Source of the DNA: a virus
IMG/VR virus record: IMGVR_UViG_3300020459_000018
Location: 1-44,384 of that record
Length of the DNA: 44,384 bases
Reading direction: 5' to 3' (one strand)
The position numbers and the translations under genes were made by a program. Below the pieces are notes generated by a model. The model was given only the letters and a program-made list of their open reading frames with translations, was not told the DNA's origin and did not search any database. Position 1 is the stretch's first letter. Every line of letters begins with the position of its first letter. Below, piece after piece: positions 16,062 through 26,226 of this stretch.

Positions 16062-19000
16062 GAGGATTCAAGTGCAGCAATTCTTGCTTCGAGAGCAGTA
16101 TTTTTTGCTTTAAGTTCTTTTACTGCTTCCACCAATAATGCAGTGATACCATTATAATTAAGAGCTTTTATTCCATCACTAGTTTCCTTAACTAACTCAG
16201 GAAGAATTTTCTCAACATCTTGTGCAATCACACCACCAGTACGAGATGGAGATTCTTCACCAGTATTATTATAATTATAAGTATATCCAGTAATTATTCC
16301 AACTTTATCTAAAGAAGAACCAATAACAACTAAATTATCTTTTATTCTACTATCAGAATAATTTTGTATATAATTCCTCACAGTCAAAACTAAATCGCCA
16401 GTATTCTCTATACGAGCATTATAATCACTACCAGAAGTTCTACTAGTATGAAAATCAATATACTTACCAATCTCCATTACACCAGACTGATCTATTACAG
16501 GTACTGATTCTTTACTTGTATCCCACCAGTTACTGGTTGTTGGTCTATGTGAATATTCAACCCTATTACTACTACCACGTGACATTATAACTTGACCAGT
16601 TAGTCCATAGTTACCCCATTGTCCAATTGAGAGAGCTCCCACTGAATTGATACCAAATCTTACTTGTGCTGCACTAGAATCAACAACTCTAAAATCAGGA
16701 GTACTTGAAGTACCATTAGCATCAATTTCCCAAGCAGCAGAAAATGTTGATGAATTAGACTTTGCAAGCAGTATTCCACCACCTTCACCAGTCGCATTGT
16801 CTCGTGCAAGTTTTAGAGGTGATGAAAATTCAATACTGGCACCACCACCAGAACTATTACTAGAAGTAGACCATCTAGGTGGTGCACCATATCCCATACT
16901 GACTAGTACTGCACCAGTAGCACCATAATCTTCTGCACCATTAGCATCAGCAGCTGGCCAAGTTTGACCACTATTACTATTACCCCAAGCAACTGCACCA
17001 TTACGATTCATGCAGAATAATTGATCTGCTCTTCCTGAACTTGCTATAGAAAATTCAGAAAGAATTCTAATTCTTCTTCTATCTCCTACACTAACAGGTC
17101 CAGAATAAGAATCAATTGACCATCCTCTATCTGCTCCATCATACATACCCTGAAGATGTATATGTCCTCCTTCCCAACCAGTAGTCTTTTCAGCACGGAA
17201 GAATGCCTTACCATTTACATCTAATATGTAAGGGGTACCATCCCAGTTTCTAGGTTGGGAAGTTAATGGTGGATGACCTGGACAAAAACCAGATATATTA
17301 TTTGATACATCCCAAGAACCAGAAATTCCAAAAACACCTTCAGTGGTTATTACTGCCTTAGGTTTATTAAGCCCAGAATAAAATTGCAATCCACCAGGAA
17401 GATTGGCATTGGCATCACCACCAGCTGCTGATGTTATCTGTTGAATACGGCAATCATAATCATCAATAGAAGGATTATCCTTAAAATCAATAAATGCACC
17501 ACCAGGAGAACCAGTACCAGCATAAGTAGATCTACATATCTCTAAACCAGCATCATGTGTAAGATGTATAAAATTAGTGTTACCAGTATTACTTATTTCA
17601 AGTTGATTTCCATCAAACTTAAATTTACTAGAACCAGCAACTACTTTATTAGAACCAGATACATCTGTAAATAAAACTTCTTCATCATTTGTATTAATAG
17701 CAAATGTTCCTCCAATAATATCAGCTGCTATTTCCTTTACATATAACTTTCTCCATCGATTAGTAGAACTTTCACCAATATCAAATGCTTCATTTTGTGA
17801 AGGATAAATGTGAGTACTAACATCAGCATTTATTGCTACCTTATCACTAGCATTAGCTCCAATATTAAGAGTGTCTGTACTAGCATTCCAAGTTAATGCA
17901 GTATCACCATAAACAGTTTTATCATCTCCAGTTGCAGTAACAAATAATAATGGTCCTGATTGAGTCGTTGGAGCAGATACATTAATAGTACCAGCAGATT
18001 GAGCTTCTCCTTCAATTGTTAATGTTTGAGTACCTTGACCACTAAACTTAATTCCAGATCCTGGTGTTATTGTAATCCTTTGGTCAGCATCGCCACTCGT
18101 ATTACTTGTAGTATATAATTGAAATACTGCCTTATTAGATGTACCCGTTCCAGTTCCTGTTCCAGTATTTTTAAATTTAAATGCACCTGAACCAACTTCA
18201 GCTGCATGAATTTCAAATCCACTAGTACCAGTATTATCAATTCTAATATTATCTCCAGCAGTTACTGTAACAGTATCTTGTGTAGCACCACCAGTATTTA
18301 ATTTTATGGTACCTGTACCACCTGGGAATGTTGAACTATCAGTTCCACCACCTTGAAGTTCATAGGTTGTATTAGTTCCTGCATTTTGACCATCAATTAC
18401 TAATGCTGAACCATTAAATCCACCACCAGTAGCATTACCTCTTACACTAATACCATTCATACCAAAAATACTTACCATATCATGGTCAGTACTACCCTTA
18501 AGAAGTCTGATTCCACTTAATCCATTAGCAGTACCATAAACAGGAATAGTATAATTACTTCCTGCGACTCCTGAACCATCAATTGTTATTGTATTAGAAG
18601 AACGAGATATCGCAAGACTACCAGTAACGGCAATAACTACGTTATCCTCATCACCACCACCAGTTAATCTTATTTTTTCACTGGTACCATTATCCCCATC
18701 TTCGGCTGTTAAATCATAAGTTACACTGGTTGGTGCTGCCCAAGTATTATCTCCTCTTAAAAACTTCGTAGTAATAGATGTTCCTGTAGCTGATAATTCA
18801 GATATACCAACTGTATCTGCTCTTATTTGCCAATCAGAACCACTACTTCCAACTTCAATATCCCCATAAGTACCATCTTCAATAGTAGCAGTTCCAGAAG
18901 AAGCACTAATAGTAAATTCTGAATTGCCACTATCTACGCTTATTGATATATTAGTACCTGCTTTTATTTTAACAGGATCTTCATTAACAGGACTTGCATT

Positions 19001-20689
19001 ATCAGTCAAAGTCCAAATGGCTTCCCCATTACCAGTACTACCAGCAGGATTACTCGAAGTTCCTGTTAAAGGTAATGTATAAGTTGTATTACTTCCTGCA
19101 TTTTGACCATCAATTGTTAATGTATCAGTACCACTACCTATTACTGTAATTCCATTAGTACCATTAATGTTTACTGTCTGTGATGCAGATGCAGTACCAC
19201 CATCTGGAGTTAATTCAATTCCACTACTTCCATTCGCATTACCAAAAATAGGGAGAGTATATAATGTACCGTCCTGAGTATCAGCAGAAATTGTGAATCC
19301 TTCAGCAGTTACAGAACTAAATGTTATTCCAGATCCTTTTGTTAGAAGAATATCATCAAAAGTGCTTGTTGTATCATCTTTTAGTCTCAATTTAACATTA
19401 GCACCATCTGCACCTGCTTCTTGACTATAAGTAGTATCACTTCCTGCATTTTGACCATCAATTGTTAATGTATTATTACTAGCATTACCTACTACTGTAA
19501 TTCCATTAGTACCAGTAATGTTTATTGTCTGTGTTGCAGATGCAGCACCACCATCTGGAGTTAATTTAATTCCACTAGCAGCATTAGTAGTACCAAAAGT
19601 AGGTAGTGTGTATGTTGTACCATCCTGAGTATCGGCACTAATAGTAAATCCATCGGCAGTTACAGAACCAAATGCTATTCCAGCTCCTTTTGTTATAAGA
19701 ATATCATCAAAAGTATTTGTTTTATTATTCTTTAATCTTAATTGAACATTAGCACCACTTGCACCTGCTTCTTGACTATAAGTTGTACCAGTTTGATCTG
19801 ACCATTTCCACTTACCAGTAGCACTTGCATCATATACTAAAACTTTATCAGCAGCAGCAGTACCACCAGCATTAATATGTTTTTCTTCTATTACATCATT
19901 ATCAATTCTCCAAAGAGAACCAGTACTTGATACTGTTATATCTCCATAATCACCATCAGAAATAGTAGCAGTTCCAGAAGAAGCTGAAATTGTAAACTCT
20001 CCTGACGCTACACTAGTTGCATCTATACTAATATTGGCACCTGCTTTTATTTTAACAGAATCAGATGTTCCACCAGGACCACTAGGTGTTAATGTCCAAG
20101 TGGCTTCACCTGTACCACTTGCCCCAGTAGCACCTGTTAATGGTAAACTATAAGTTCTTTCATCGACAAATTCAAGACCATCAGGAGTACTATTAACCTT
20201 AACAAGTTTATTTGCTTGTCCAGTATAAGTTGTAGGATCAACATCTGTAAGTCCTAAGAACGTACTAGAACCTCCACTACCAGAAGCAGCAGAAATAGTA
20301 AATCCACCAGTACCAGTATTATCAATCTTTACATTACTTCCAGCAGTTATAGAAACTTCATCATTAGTTCCAGTGCTAGGTACTAATATAACTTTTCCTA
20401 TACCAGTTCCAAAAGACCCACCATCAGTTCCACCACCTTCAAGATCATATGTTGTATTACTTCCTGCTCCTCCACCATCAATTGTTAATGTATTATTACT
20501 AGCATTACCTACTACTGTAATTCCATTGGCACCCGTAATATTTACATCATCTGTTGTACTATCACTACCAGTAAGTCTTAGTCCACTACTTCCATTAATA
20601 GTACCAAAAGTAGGTAATGTATAAGTTGTGTTTGCAGAATTATCAGCAATATCTACCCACGCACCATTTTTTCTTACTTTAAGAGCCAT
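16058..20689 (-). CDS. Repeat-built tail fibre with C-terminal S74 self-cleaving chaperone
   Basis: A 1543-aa protein beginning MALKVRKNGAWVDIADNSAN. Residues about 20-900 are made of recurring modules: TYTLPTFGTxNxxSGIxLT, NGITVVGNASNNTLTIDG, and TYSQEAGAxGANVxLRLK followed by FDDILxTKGxGI and GFTISADTQDGT. Several copies are near-identical in DNA as well. The C-terminal 99 residues are an S74 chaperone: SDSRIKDN with Ser1445 and Lys1450, GGVIAQDVEKILP, then the helix AVKELKAKNTALEARIAALE. The dyad for self-cleavage is intact. A late promoter AATAAATA lies 15 bases before the ATG. The repeat architecture gives a long beta-structured shaft; the region before S74 (about 1000-1440) would carry the receptor-binding part. 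Specific receptor unknown. Confidence 0.9.
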   Translation of the reverse strand: MALKVRKNGAWVDIADNSANTTYTLPTFGTINGSSGLRLTGSDSTTDDVNITGANGITVVGNASNNTLTIDGGGAGSNTTYDLEGGGTDGGSFGTGIGKVILVPSTGTNDEVSITAGSNVKIDNTGTGGFTISAASGSGGSSTFLGLTDVDPTTYTGQANKLVKVNSTPDGLEFVDERTYSLPLTGATGASGTGEATWTLTPSGPGGTSDSVKIKAGANISIDATSVASGEFTISASSGTATISDGDYGDITVSSTGSLWRIDNDVIEEKHINAGGTAAADKVLVYDASATGKWKWSDQTGTTYSQEAGASGANVQLRLKNNKTNTFDDILITKGAGIAFGSVTADGFTISADTQDGTTYTLPTFGTTNAASGIKLTPDGGAASATQTINITGTNGITVVGNASNNTLTIDGQNAGSDTTYSQEAGADGANVKLRLKDDTTSTFDDILLTKGSGITFSSVTAEGFTISADTQDGTLYTLPIFGNANGSSGIELTPDGGTASASQTVNINGTNGITVIGSGTDTLTIDGQNAGSNTTYTLPLTGTSSNPAGSTGNGEAIWTLTDNASPVNEDPVKIKAGTNISISVDSGNSEFTISASSGTATIEDGTYGDIEVGSSGSDWQIRADTVGISELSATGTSITTKFLRGDNTWAAPTSVTYDLTAEDGDNGTSEKIRLTGGGDEDNVVIAVTGSLAISRSSNTITIDGSGVAGSNYTIPVYGTANGLSGIRLLKGSTDHDMVSIFGMNGISVRGNATGGGFNGSALVIDGQNAGTNTTYELQGGGTDSSTFPGGTGTIKLNTGGATQDTVTVTAGDNIRIDNTGTSGFEIHAAEVGSGAFKFKNTGTGTGTGTSNKAVFQLYTTSNTSGDADQRITITPGSGIKFSGQGTQTLTIEGEAQSAGTINVSAPTTQSGPLLFVTATGDDKTVYGDTALTWNASTDTLNIGANASDKVAINADVSTHIYPSQNEAFDIGESSTNRWRKLYVKEIAADIIGGTFAINTNDEEVLFTDVSGSNKVVAGSSKFKFDGNQLEISNTGNTNFIHLTHDAGLEICRSTYAGTGSPGGAFIDFKDNPSIDDYDCRIQQITSAAGGDANANLPGGLQFYSGLNKPKAVITTEGVFGISGSWDVSNNISGFCPGHPPLTSQPRNWDGTPYILDVNGKAFFRAEKTTGWEGGHIHLQGMYDGADRGWSIDSYSGPVSVGDRRRIRILSEFSIASSGRADQLFCMNRNGAVAWGNSNSGQTWPAADANGAEDYGATGAVLVSMGYGAPPRWSTSSNSSGGGASIEFSSPLKLARDNATGEGGGILLAKSNSSTFSAAWEIDANGTSSTPDFRVVDSSAAQVRFGINSVGALSIGQWGNYGLTGQVIMSRGSSNRVEYSHRPTTSNWWDTSKESVPVIDQSGVMEIGKYIDFHTSRTSGSDYNARIENTGDLVLTVRNYIQNYSDSRIKDNLVVIGSSLDKVGIITGYTYNYNNTGEESPSRTGGVIAQDVEKILPELVKETSDGIKALNYNGITALLVEAVKELKAKNTALEARIAALESS
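19454..19507. repeat. 54-bp exact direct repeat, copy 1
   Basis: This 54-base stretch inside the 1543-aa fibre gene is identical to 20474-20527. It encodes the ITVVGNASNNTLTIDG module. Diverged copies occur near 19105-19160 and 18575-18600. Confidence 0.85.
20474..20527. repeat. 54-bp exact direct repeat, copy 2
   Basis: Second identical copy of 19454-19507, encoding the first NGITVVGNASNNTLTIDG module of the 1543-aa fibre. Identity at every base, including third codon positions, points to recent duplication or gene conversion. Confidence 0.85.
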
Positions 20690-20704
20690 AATTATATTTT
20701 TAAC

Positions 20705-20712
20705 TATTTATT
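20705..20712 (-). promoter_or_regulatory. Late promoter AATAAATA
   Basis: The minus strand reads AATAAATA, ending 15 bases before the ATG of the 1543-aa fibre at 20689, in the 32-bp gap after the stop of the 1834-aa gene. Confidence 0.55.
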
Positions 20713-20721
20713 AACAACATT

Positions 20722-23700
20722 CTATGATATTCTCATTATATATGCAAGTGCATAATATGGTGGTAGGTTCTTATTGGTTCCACTCTCACCACTATCTCCT
20801 GTGTTTACCGTGCTCTCAAGTCTCCAAGTGTTGGATTGTTCAGTATGACTATCACCAGTATAGGCACCGCCTTTAGTAACATAGGTATGATTATGTTGAA
20901 CAACAACTGCATCTTTACTACCACCATCAGGAGTTAGACTTCCAGTAACGTTTGTTTTCCATCCAGAACTATACTGATCAGCACCAATAACAAACTTATC
21001 TTTTAGATTTGGAGTTGTAACAGATCCATAAGTTGTACCATCACATAGTTTCCAATTTGTCAATGCATTAAGTTCAGTATCAGTCCCCGAATACATTATA
21101 ATACCACCAACTGGAACATTTCCACCTACATCACCACTAGAAGCAGGTGGAGTAGTATCATACCACACATCACCATCACAAACACTACTTCCAGTAGGTT
21201 CAGAAGTTTGAACATATTTTGCACCAAAAGCATTACTACTATCAGGAATATTAATTTGCTTTGTCCCTGATGATGGTGTGCTTATTGTGATTGGCATATC
21301 ACATGGTGCACTTCTACCAGTATAATCAACAAGTATATCAGTAAGACCTCCAGTTCCTCCACTACCCTTAGCAGTCCAACTTAAAATTCCATTTCCATCC
21401 GTTGTAAGAACTTCATTAGTCGCACCATCATTTTGAGGGAGGGTAAGTGTATAATCTGCTGTTAAATCAGCCGTAGCCGGAGTTTGAAGAGTGATTTTAT
21501 GAGTTTTATCAGAATCATAAAGTTTTAAAACTTCTCCATGATAAGTTTTAGCATATACATTATCCCAACGTTGAGTAATACTATCTCCTAAATTATAACT
21601 TTCATTTACAGGAACACTTACATCTGATCTAAAATATGATTTATCTCCATATGCATTAGTTCTCTTAAATGTAACAATACCCACACTAAGATCATTAGAA
21701 GAATTTGCTACAACAAATCCAATTTCTCCTTCAGTACTATCATTATAGATGAAAAATTTCTTATCTTGTCCACCTTTAGTCCATATAGATCCAGCAGCAT
21801 TATTACCAACACCATTTAAATATAATCTTCCATCTACACTAAGATCACTAGTATTAGGATTAAACTTTATTCCATCACCAGTATAAACACTTTCATATGC
21901 ACCAGGGTTATTATTACTATCAACAAAAGTTAAATAATGAGTAGCATTATTGGAGTTTCTTGTTGTCTTAACTTGATCTGCTTGACCAACTGGACCAGTA
22001 GTTTGATCAATCCAATCTAATTCAGTTCCAGTAGAACTTAATATTTGACCCGCATCTCCTATCTGACCATCTTTATCACGAATACCACCATAAATTCTTA
22101 TTGCATCACTCGTAGTTTCAAGACGTTTTGTATTATTATGCCATAATGATACTTCTGCATTTGCAGTTGCAATAATACTCTCTTTAAACTCATTAGGTTG
22201 TATGTAAACTTTATGAGTAGCACTATCAGGATTAAGACTAGAACCCTTTATGTAAACATTACCAGCACCTTGAGATGCATCCCAATATCCATTACCATTT
22301 GCAGTACCATAAATTCTAGTTGAGAAATTATTAGTACTACCTATTTGACCAAAAGTAAAGGTTGAACCATTCTTCATGATCATGGAACTATTAAGACGAG
22401 ACCAATATACGTCTGCAGATAGACCAACAAATGTTACATCACCAGCAGATGCTCCATTATAAGTATACTTAAAATAATCTGCTCCATCAAGATTACCATT
22501 ATTATTAAATTGAATTTCTGTATCATCACCACCTGCTGCCCCAACAATACTACTTGCATTTATCCAATCTAATTGTGATCCAGTAGAACTCAATATTTGA
22601 CCTGATGATCCTAATTGATCGTCTTTATCTCTAATACCACCAGTAATTTTTATTCCATCGGTAGTAGTTGCTAATTTATCAAATGAATTATAATATAAGG
22701 TTACTGAACCACCTTCAACAGCTTTAATAACATTTGCACTAGAAGTGGTTTGAATGTTTAATTCATCCTTAATTCTAAAATTTAATTTTACATTATTGTC
22801 AAAATAATTAGCATTACCAGATTGTTGATGATATATTTCAAGATCCTGAGAATTGCTTCCAAATCTTAATTTTACATCATCTTTAAACTCAATTAATCCA
22901 TTAGCACCACCATAATCATCTGTTGCTTTCCACTGAACTTTAGTTGCACCAAGACTATTAAGAATGTTTATATTTCCACTATTAGTTCCACTATCAATAT
23001 AAGTTAAATTAACCATTCCACCAAAGGAACCATCATTATTATACTGAACTTGGGTATCAGATCCACCTGGTTCTGCTCCAATAGTAGAAGGATTTATCCA
23101 ATCTAATTCAGTTCCAGTAGATTTTAAAATATACCCTGCTGTTCCTAAATCCCCATCTTTATCTCGAAGACCGCCATAAATTCTTATGCCATCGGTAGTA
23201 GTTTCAAGACGTTTTCCATTATTATAGTATAAAGATACTTCTGCATTTGCAGTTGCAATAATACTTGGTTTACCAGATTCAGCATTTATTTGTATTTTAT
23301 GACTACCAGCTCCACTTTTACCCGATATTAAAAGAGTATTACCTGCAGTATCCTCTATATGAGACGTACTAGTACTAGAATTATGATATATTTCCAAATC
23401 ATCATCAGTACCAAATCTTGCTTTTGCACTGTCTTGAAATTCTAAGGAATCATCAGACTTATTCCATATTGCTTGTTTTGTATCACCAACAAAAGTTATA
23501 TCACCAATAGTTTTACTATAAAGTAAACTTTCCATTCCATCAAAGGAACCATTATCATTATATTGAACTTCAGTATTCTCACCACCTGGTTTTGCAGTAA
23601 GATCTCCCTGTGCTATCCAACTTAAAATACCGTTTCCATCAGTTTTTAATATATTATCAGGTCCACCATCATCTGGAGGAAGAGTAAGTGTATAATCTGC

Positions 23701-26226
23701 TGTTAATGTATTAGGAGACTTTATCGCAGCATAGTTACTATTATTACCATCGTATATACTAACAGCAGCACCAACTGTACCATTAGCAGATAATTTAATT
23801 CCTTTATCATAAGTAGATAATCTTAAACCACCATCATAATATAAATCAACTCCCTCATTTGTTTTTGCTTTTATTGCATTTTCAAGACCACCTTCTGTTC
23901 TTATATAAAATTCATTAGTACTATCTACATATAAATTTCCAGTAGCACTAGTATTTTTTATATAACTATCATCAAAATGATAAATTTGTAATTCTCTAGT
24001 ATCACCCCAACTTGCTTCAATGTTGTCGAGATATCTAAATCTCATTTCCGATTTATCCCAGAAAGCAGATTTAATACCTACATTACCTTTACTATCAACA
24101 CCACCAGTTCCATGGAATTCAACATCATCTTTAAAGGTAGCAATACCAGTTACATATAAATCTTCAACTGTAAGAGTTCCTAATCCATCAAATGTTCTAG
24201 CATATACAGTATCCCATCTATTAGAACCACTACCTAAATCATATGTTTCATTTATATTTGGAAGAATATGAGAATCTACCTTTCCACCAAAGACAATATC
24301 ATCTGTAAGAGCATTACCTAAATTTACATCCCCATTTAAATTAGAAGCACCACCTACTGTTAGAGTACTACTTAAATTTGCAGTCGCAGCATCTAATTGT
24401 CCAGTAACAGTAACTCCTATACCAGAAGTTTGTAATTTGGGAAGAGGAAAATTAGCAGAATCATAGTATAAATCAACAGAACAAGCATTAATAAACTTTG
24501 CAATATTTGCAGGTCCAACTCCATTTACAATTCTTAATTCACCATCACTTATCTCATTAATAATATAATTAATGTTTGAAGAATGGTATAATTGTAAGTC
24601 GTCAGAATTTCCTAATTTTATTCTAGCATCATCATTAAATCTTAATGAATCTTCGGATTTGTCCCAATAAGCTATTTTATCACTATCAGCATTACTCCAA
24701 AATTCTACATCACCTCTAAATGTTGCAATACCTGGATTTACAAGAAGTTGTTCAAATTTTCCATCAGAGAATACAGTATCATCCTTAATGAATAAATCAC
24801 CACCCACATATAAATCACCACCAGTAGTAGTAATACCACCAGCAGCCGCAAGAGTAACTGCAACCCCCGTAGGATCACTGTTTCCCTTAAATGAAACTGC
24901 ACCTCCTACATTAACATCTTTTATAATACCAAGACCACCAGATATGGTTAATGCACCAGTGCTCTTAGTGGTAGATTGTGTAACATTATTTAAAAATATT
25001 TTTGCATTTACTTGTACCGTACCACCAGCAGAATTTAAAATTAAATTACCTGATTTAGTATCAATAGTATTAGTATCAAGTTGTATATTACCTAAGGTTG
25101 AAACTCCTGTTGCCTCTAATTGACTAGTAGTTGTACATCCACTAACATTAATTCCACTTGCACCAAAAGTATAATCATCAAACGTTAAATTACTACTATC
25201 AACTAATTCACCATTAGGTCCAACATAAACAACACGATCCTCTGTTAAATCAGTAACTTGTGCTGTGTTTGCCTTTATACCACCATCAGCATTAATTAGA
25301 TTAAGTGCTGTAGTAATACCAGTAACATATAAATGATCAACAGTAACTCCTCCTATAAAAGTAGATACTCCTAATACATCTAATACTTGAGCTGGTTGTG
25401 TACTTCCTATACCAACTCTATCATTAACTGCATCATAATAGAAGATATCTGCACCATCTACGAGACCTGCAGTATTATGATATTGTACTTGCCCAATATC
25501 TCCACCAGCACCTGCTGTAATAGCATTTTGATTTGTCCATTCAAGACCATTAAGACCTTTTAATAAAAGTTCTCCTTGATCTCCAGGTTCATTATTAATA
25601 TCATATATTGTTCCTCTTATTCTAATATCACCATTAACATCTAATTCTTGTGTTGGATTTGCTTCATTTATACCAACTAATGGATAACCAGTTGAAGATG
25701 AGGTTTTTGCACTTATAATAGTTCCACCAATTCCAATATTAATCCCATTTCCTACAGTAAGAATACCAACCGCAGTATTAAATACTAAATCAGTAGATGT
25801 TGCAAAATCTCCCGATTCTTTAAACAAAACACTTGTATTAGAACCAGGAGGTGCTGCTGTTATTGTAGCAATATTACCTGCACTAAGACCTGCTACATAA
25901 GGAGCTGCATCAGCAGTTAAAGAGTTTCCAACAAAATTAAGTTGGGTTATACTACTTACTCCACTTACTAATGATCCTTCTTCATATATGCTAATAGCAC
26001 CAGGTATTAAACCACCACCAATTGGAATCCAATACCTTTCTCCTGGATGAGAAAGAACAGATACTAATTGATATTGTTGACCAGCAGGAATACCAGGAGT
26101 TCCAGAAGCAGTTGGAGGATCACCAATATTAGGTTCTGCTTGACCTATATCAAGATATTGATATCTATCGTCTGTTAATTTATTCTGCGGGGTTCTCTTA
26201 ACCCTTCCACTTAAATACTTAGGCAT
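20722..26226 (-). CDS. Tail fibre with DL[QE]IYH repeats and C-terminal tail-collar domain (gp12-like tip)
   Basis: An 1834-aa protein beginning MPKYLSGRVKRTPQNKLTDD. From about residue 520 it is built of repeats of roughly 200 residues, each containing a (F/W)W-K-S segment and DL(Q/E)(I/L)YH, at about 542, 747, 945 and 1129, with a decayed fifth. Each unit also contains TEVQYNDNGSFDGM-like and LSSTGTELDWI-like phrases. The last 130 residues are a phage tail-collar domain: PVGGIIMYSG, NWKLCDGTTYG, TPNLKDKFVIGA, HNHTY and LPPYYALAYIMRI. The HNH pair (His1778, His1780) matches the HxH metal site of T4 short tail fibre gp12. Its ATG overlaps the stop of the upstream 744-aa gene by eight bases. 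Probably a fibre with a gp12-like tip; whether it replaces gp12 is inference. Confidence 0.88.
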   Translation of the reverse strand: MPKYLSGRVKRTPQNKLTDDRYQYLDIGQAEPNIGDPPTASGTPGIPAGQQYQLVSVLSHPGERYWIPIGGGLIPGAISIYEEGSLVSGVSSITQLNFVGNSLTADAAPYVAGLSAGNIATITAAPPGSNTSVLFKESGDFATSTDLVFNTAVGILTVGNGINIGIGGTIISAKTSSSTGYPLVGINEANPTQELDVNGDIRIRGTIYDINNEPGDQGELLLKGLNGLEWTNQNAITAGAGGDIGQVQYHNTAGLVDGADIFYYDAVNDRVGIGSTQPAQVLDVLGVSTFIGGVTVDHLYVTGITTALNLINADGGIKANTAQVTDLTEDRVVYVGPNGELVDSSNLTFDDYTFGASGINVSGCTTTSQLEATGVSTLGNIQLDTNTIDTKSGNLILNSAGGTVQVNAKIFLNNVTQSTTKSTGALTISGGLGIIKDVNVGGAVSFKGNSDPTGVAVTLAAAGGITTTGGDLYVGGDLFIKDDTVFSDGKFEQLLVNPGIATFRGDVEFWSNADSDKIAYWDKSEDSLRFNDDARIKLGNSDDLQLYHSSNINYIINEISDGELRIVNGVGPANIAKFINACSVDLYYDSANFPLPKLQTSGIGVTVTGQLDAATANLSSTLTVGGASNLNGDVNLGNALTDDIVFGGKVDSHILPNINETYDLGSGSNRWDTVYARTFDGLGTLTVEDLYVTGIATFKDDVEFHGTGGVDSKGNVGIKSAFWDKSEMRFRYLDNIEASWGDTRELQIYHFDDSYIKNTSATGNLYVDSTNEFYIRTEGGLENAIKAKTNEGVDLYYDGGLRLSTYDKGIKLSANGTVGAAVSIYDGNNSNYAAIKSPNTLTADYTLTLPPDDGGPDNILKTDGNGILSWIAQGDLTAKPGGENTEVQYNDNGSFDGMESLLYSKTIGDITFVGDTKQAIWNKSDDSLEFQDSAKARFGTDDDLEIYHNSSTSTSHIEDTAGNTLLISGKSGAGSHKIQINAESGKPSIIATANAEVSLYYNNGKRLETTTDGIRIYGGLRDKDGDLGTAGYILKSTGTELDWINPSTIGAEPGGSDTQVQYNNDGSFGGMVNLTYIDSGTNSGNINILNSLGATKVQWKATDDYGGANGLIEFKDDVKLRFGSNSQDLEIYHQQSGNANYFDNNVKLNFRIKDELNIQTTSSANVIKAVEGGSVTLYYNSFDKLATTTDGIKITGGIRDKDDQLGSSGQILSSTGSQLDWINASSIVGAAGGDDTEIQFNNNGNLDGADYFKYTYNGASAGDVTFVGLSADVYWSRLNSSMIMKNGSTFTFGQIGSTNNFSTRIYGTANGNGYWDASQGAGNVYIKGSSLNPDSATHKVYIQPNEFKESIIATANAEVSLWHNNTKRLETTSDAIRIYGGIRDKDGQIGDAGQILSSTGTELDWIDQTTGPVGQADQVKTTRNSNNATHYLTFVDSNNNPGAYESVYTGDGIKFNPNTSDLSVDGRLYLNGVGNNAAGSIWTKGGQDKKFFIYNDSTEGEIGFVVANSSNDLSVGIVTFKRTNAYGDKSYFRSDVSVPVNESYNLGDSITQRWDNVYAKTYHGEVLKLYDSDKTHKITLQTPATADLTADYTLTLPQNDGATNEVLTTDGNGILSWTAKGSGGTGGLTDILVDYTGRSAPCDMPITISTPSSGTKQINIPDSSNAFGAKYVQTSEPTGSSVCDGDVWYDTTPPASSGDVGGNVPVGGIIMYSGTDTELNALTNWKLCDGTTYGSVTTPNLKDKFVIGADQYSSGWKTNVTGSLTPDGGSKDAVVVQHNHTYVTKGGAYTGDSHTEQSNTWRLESTVNTGDSGESGTNKNLPPYYALAYIMRIS

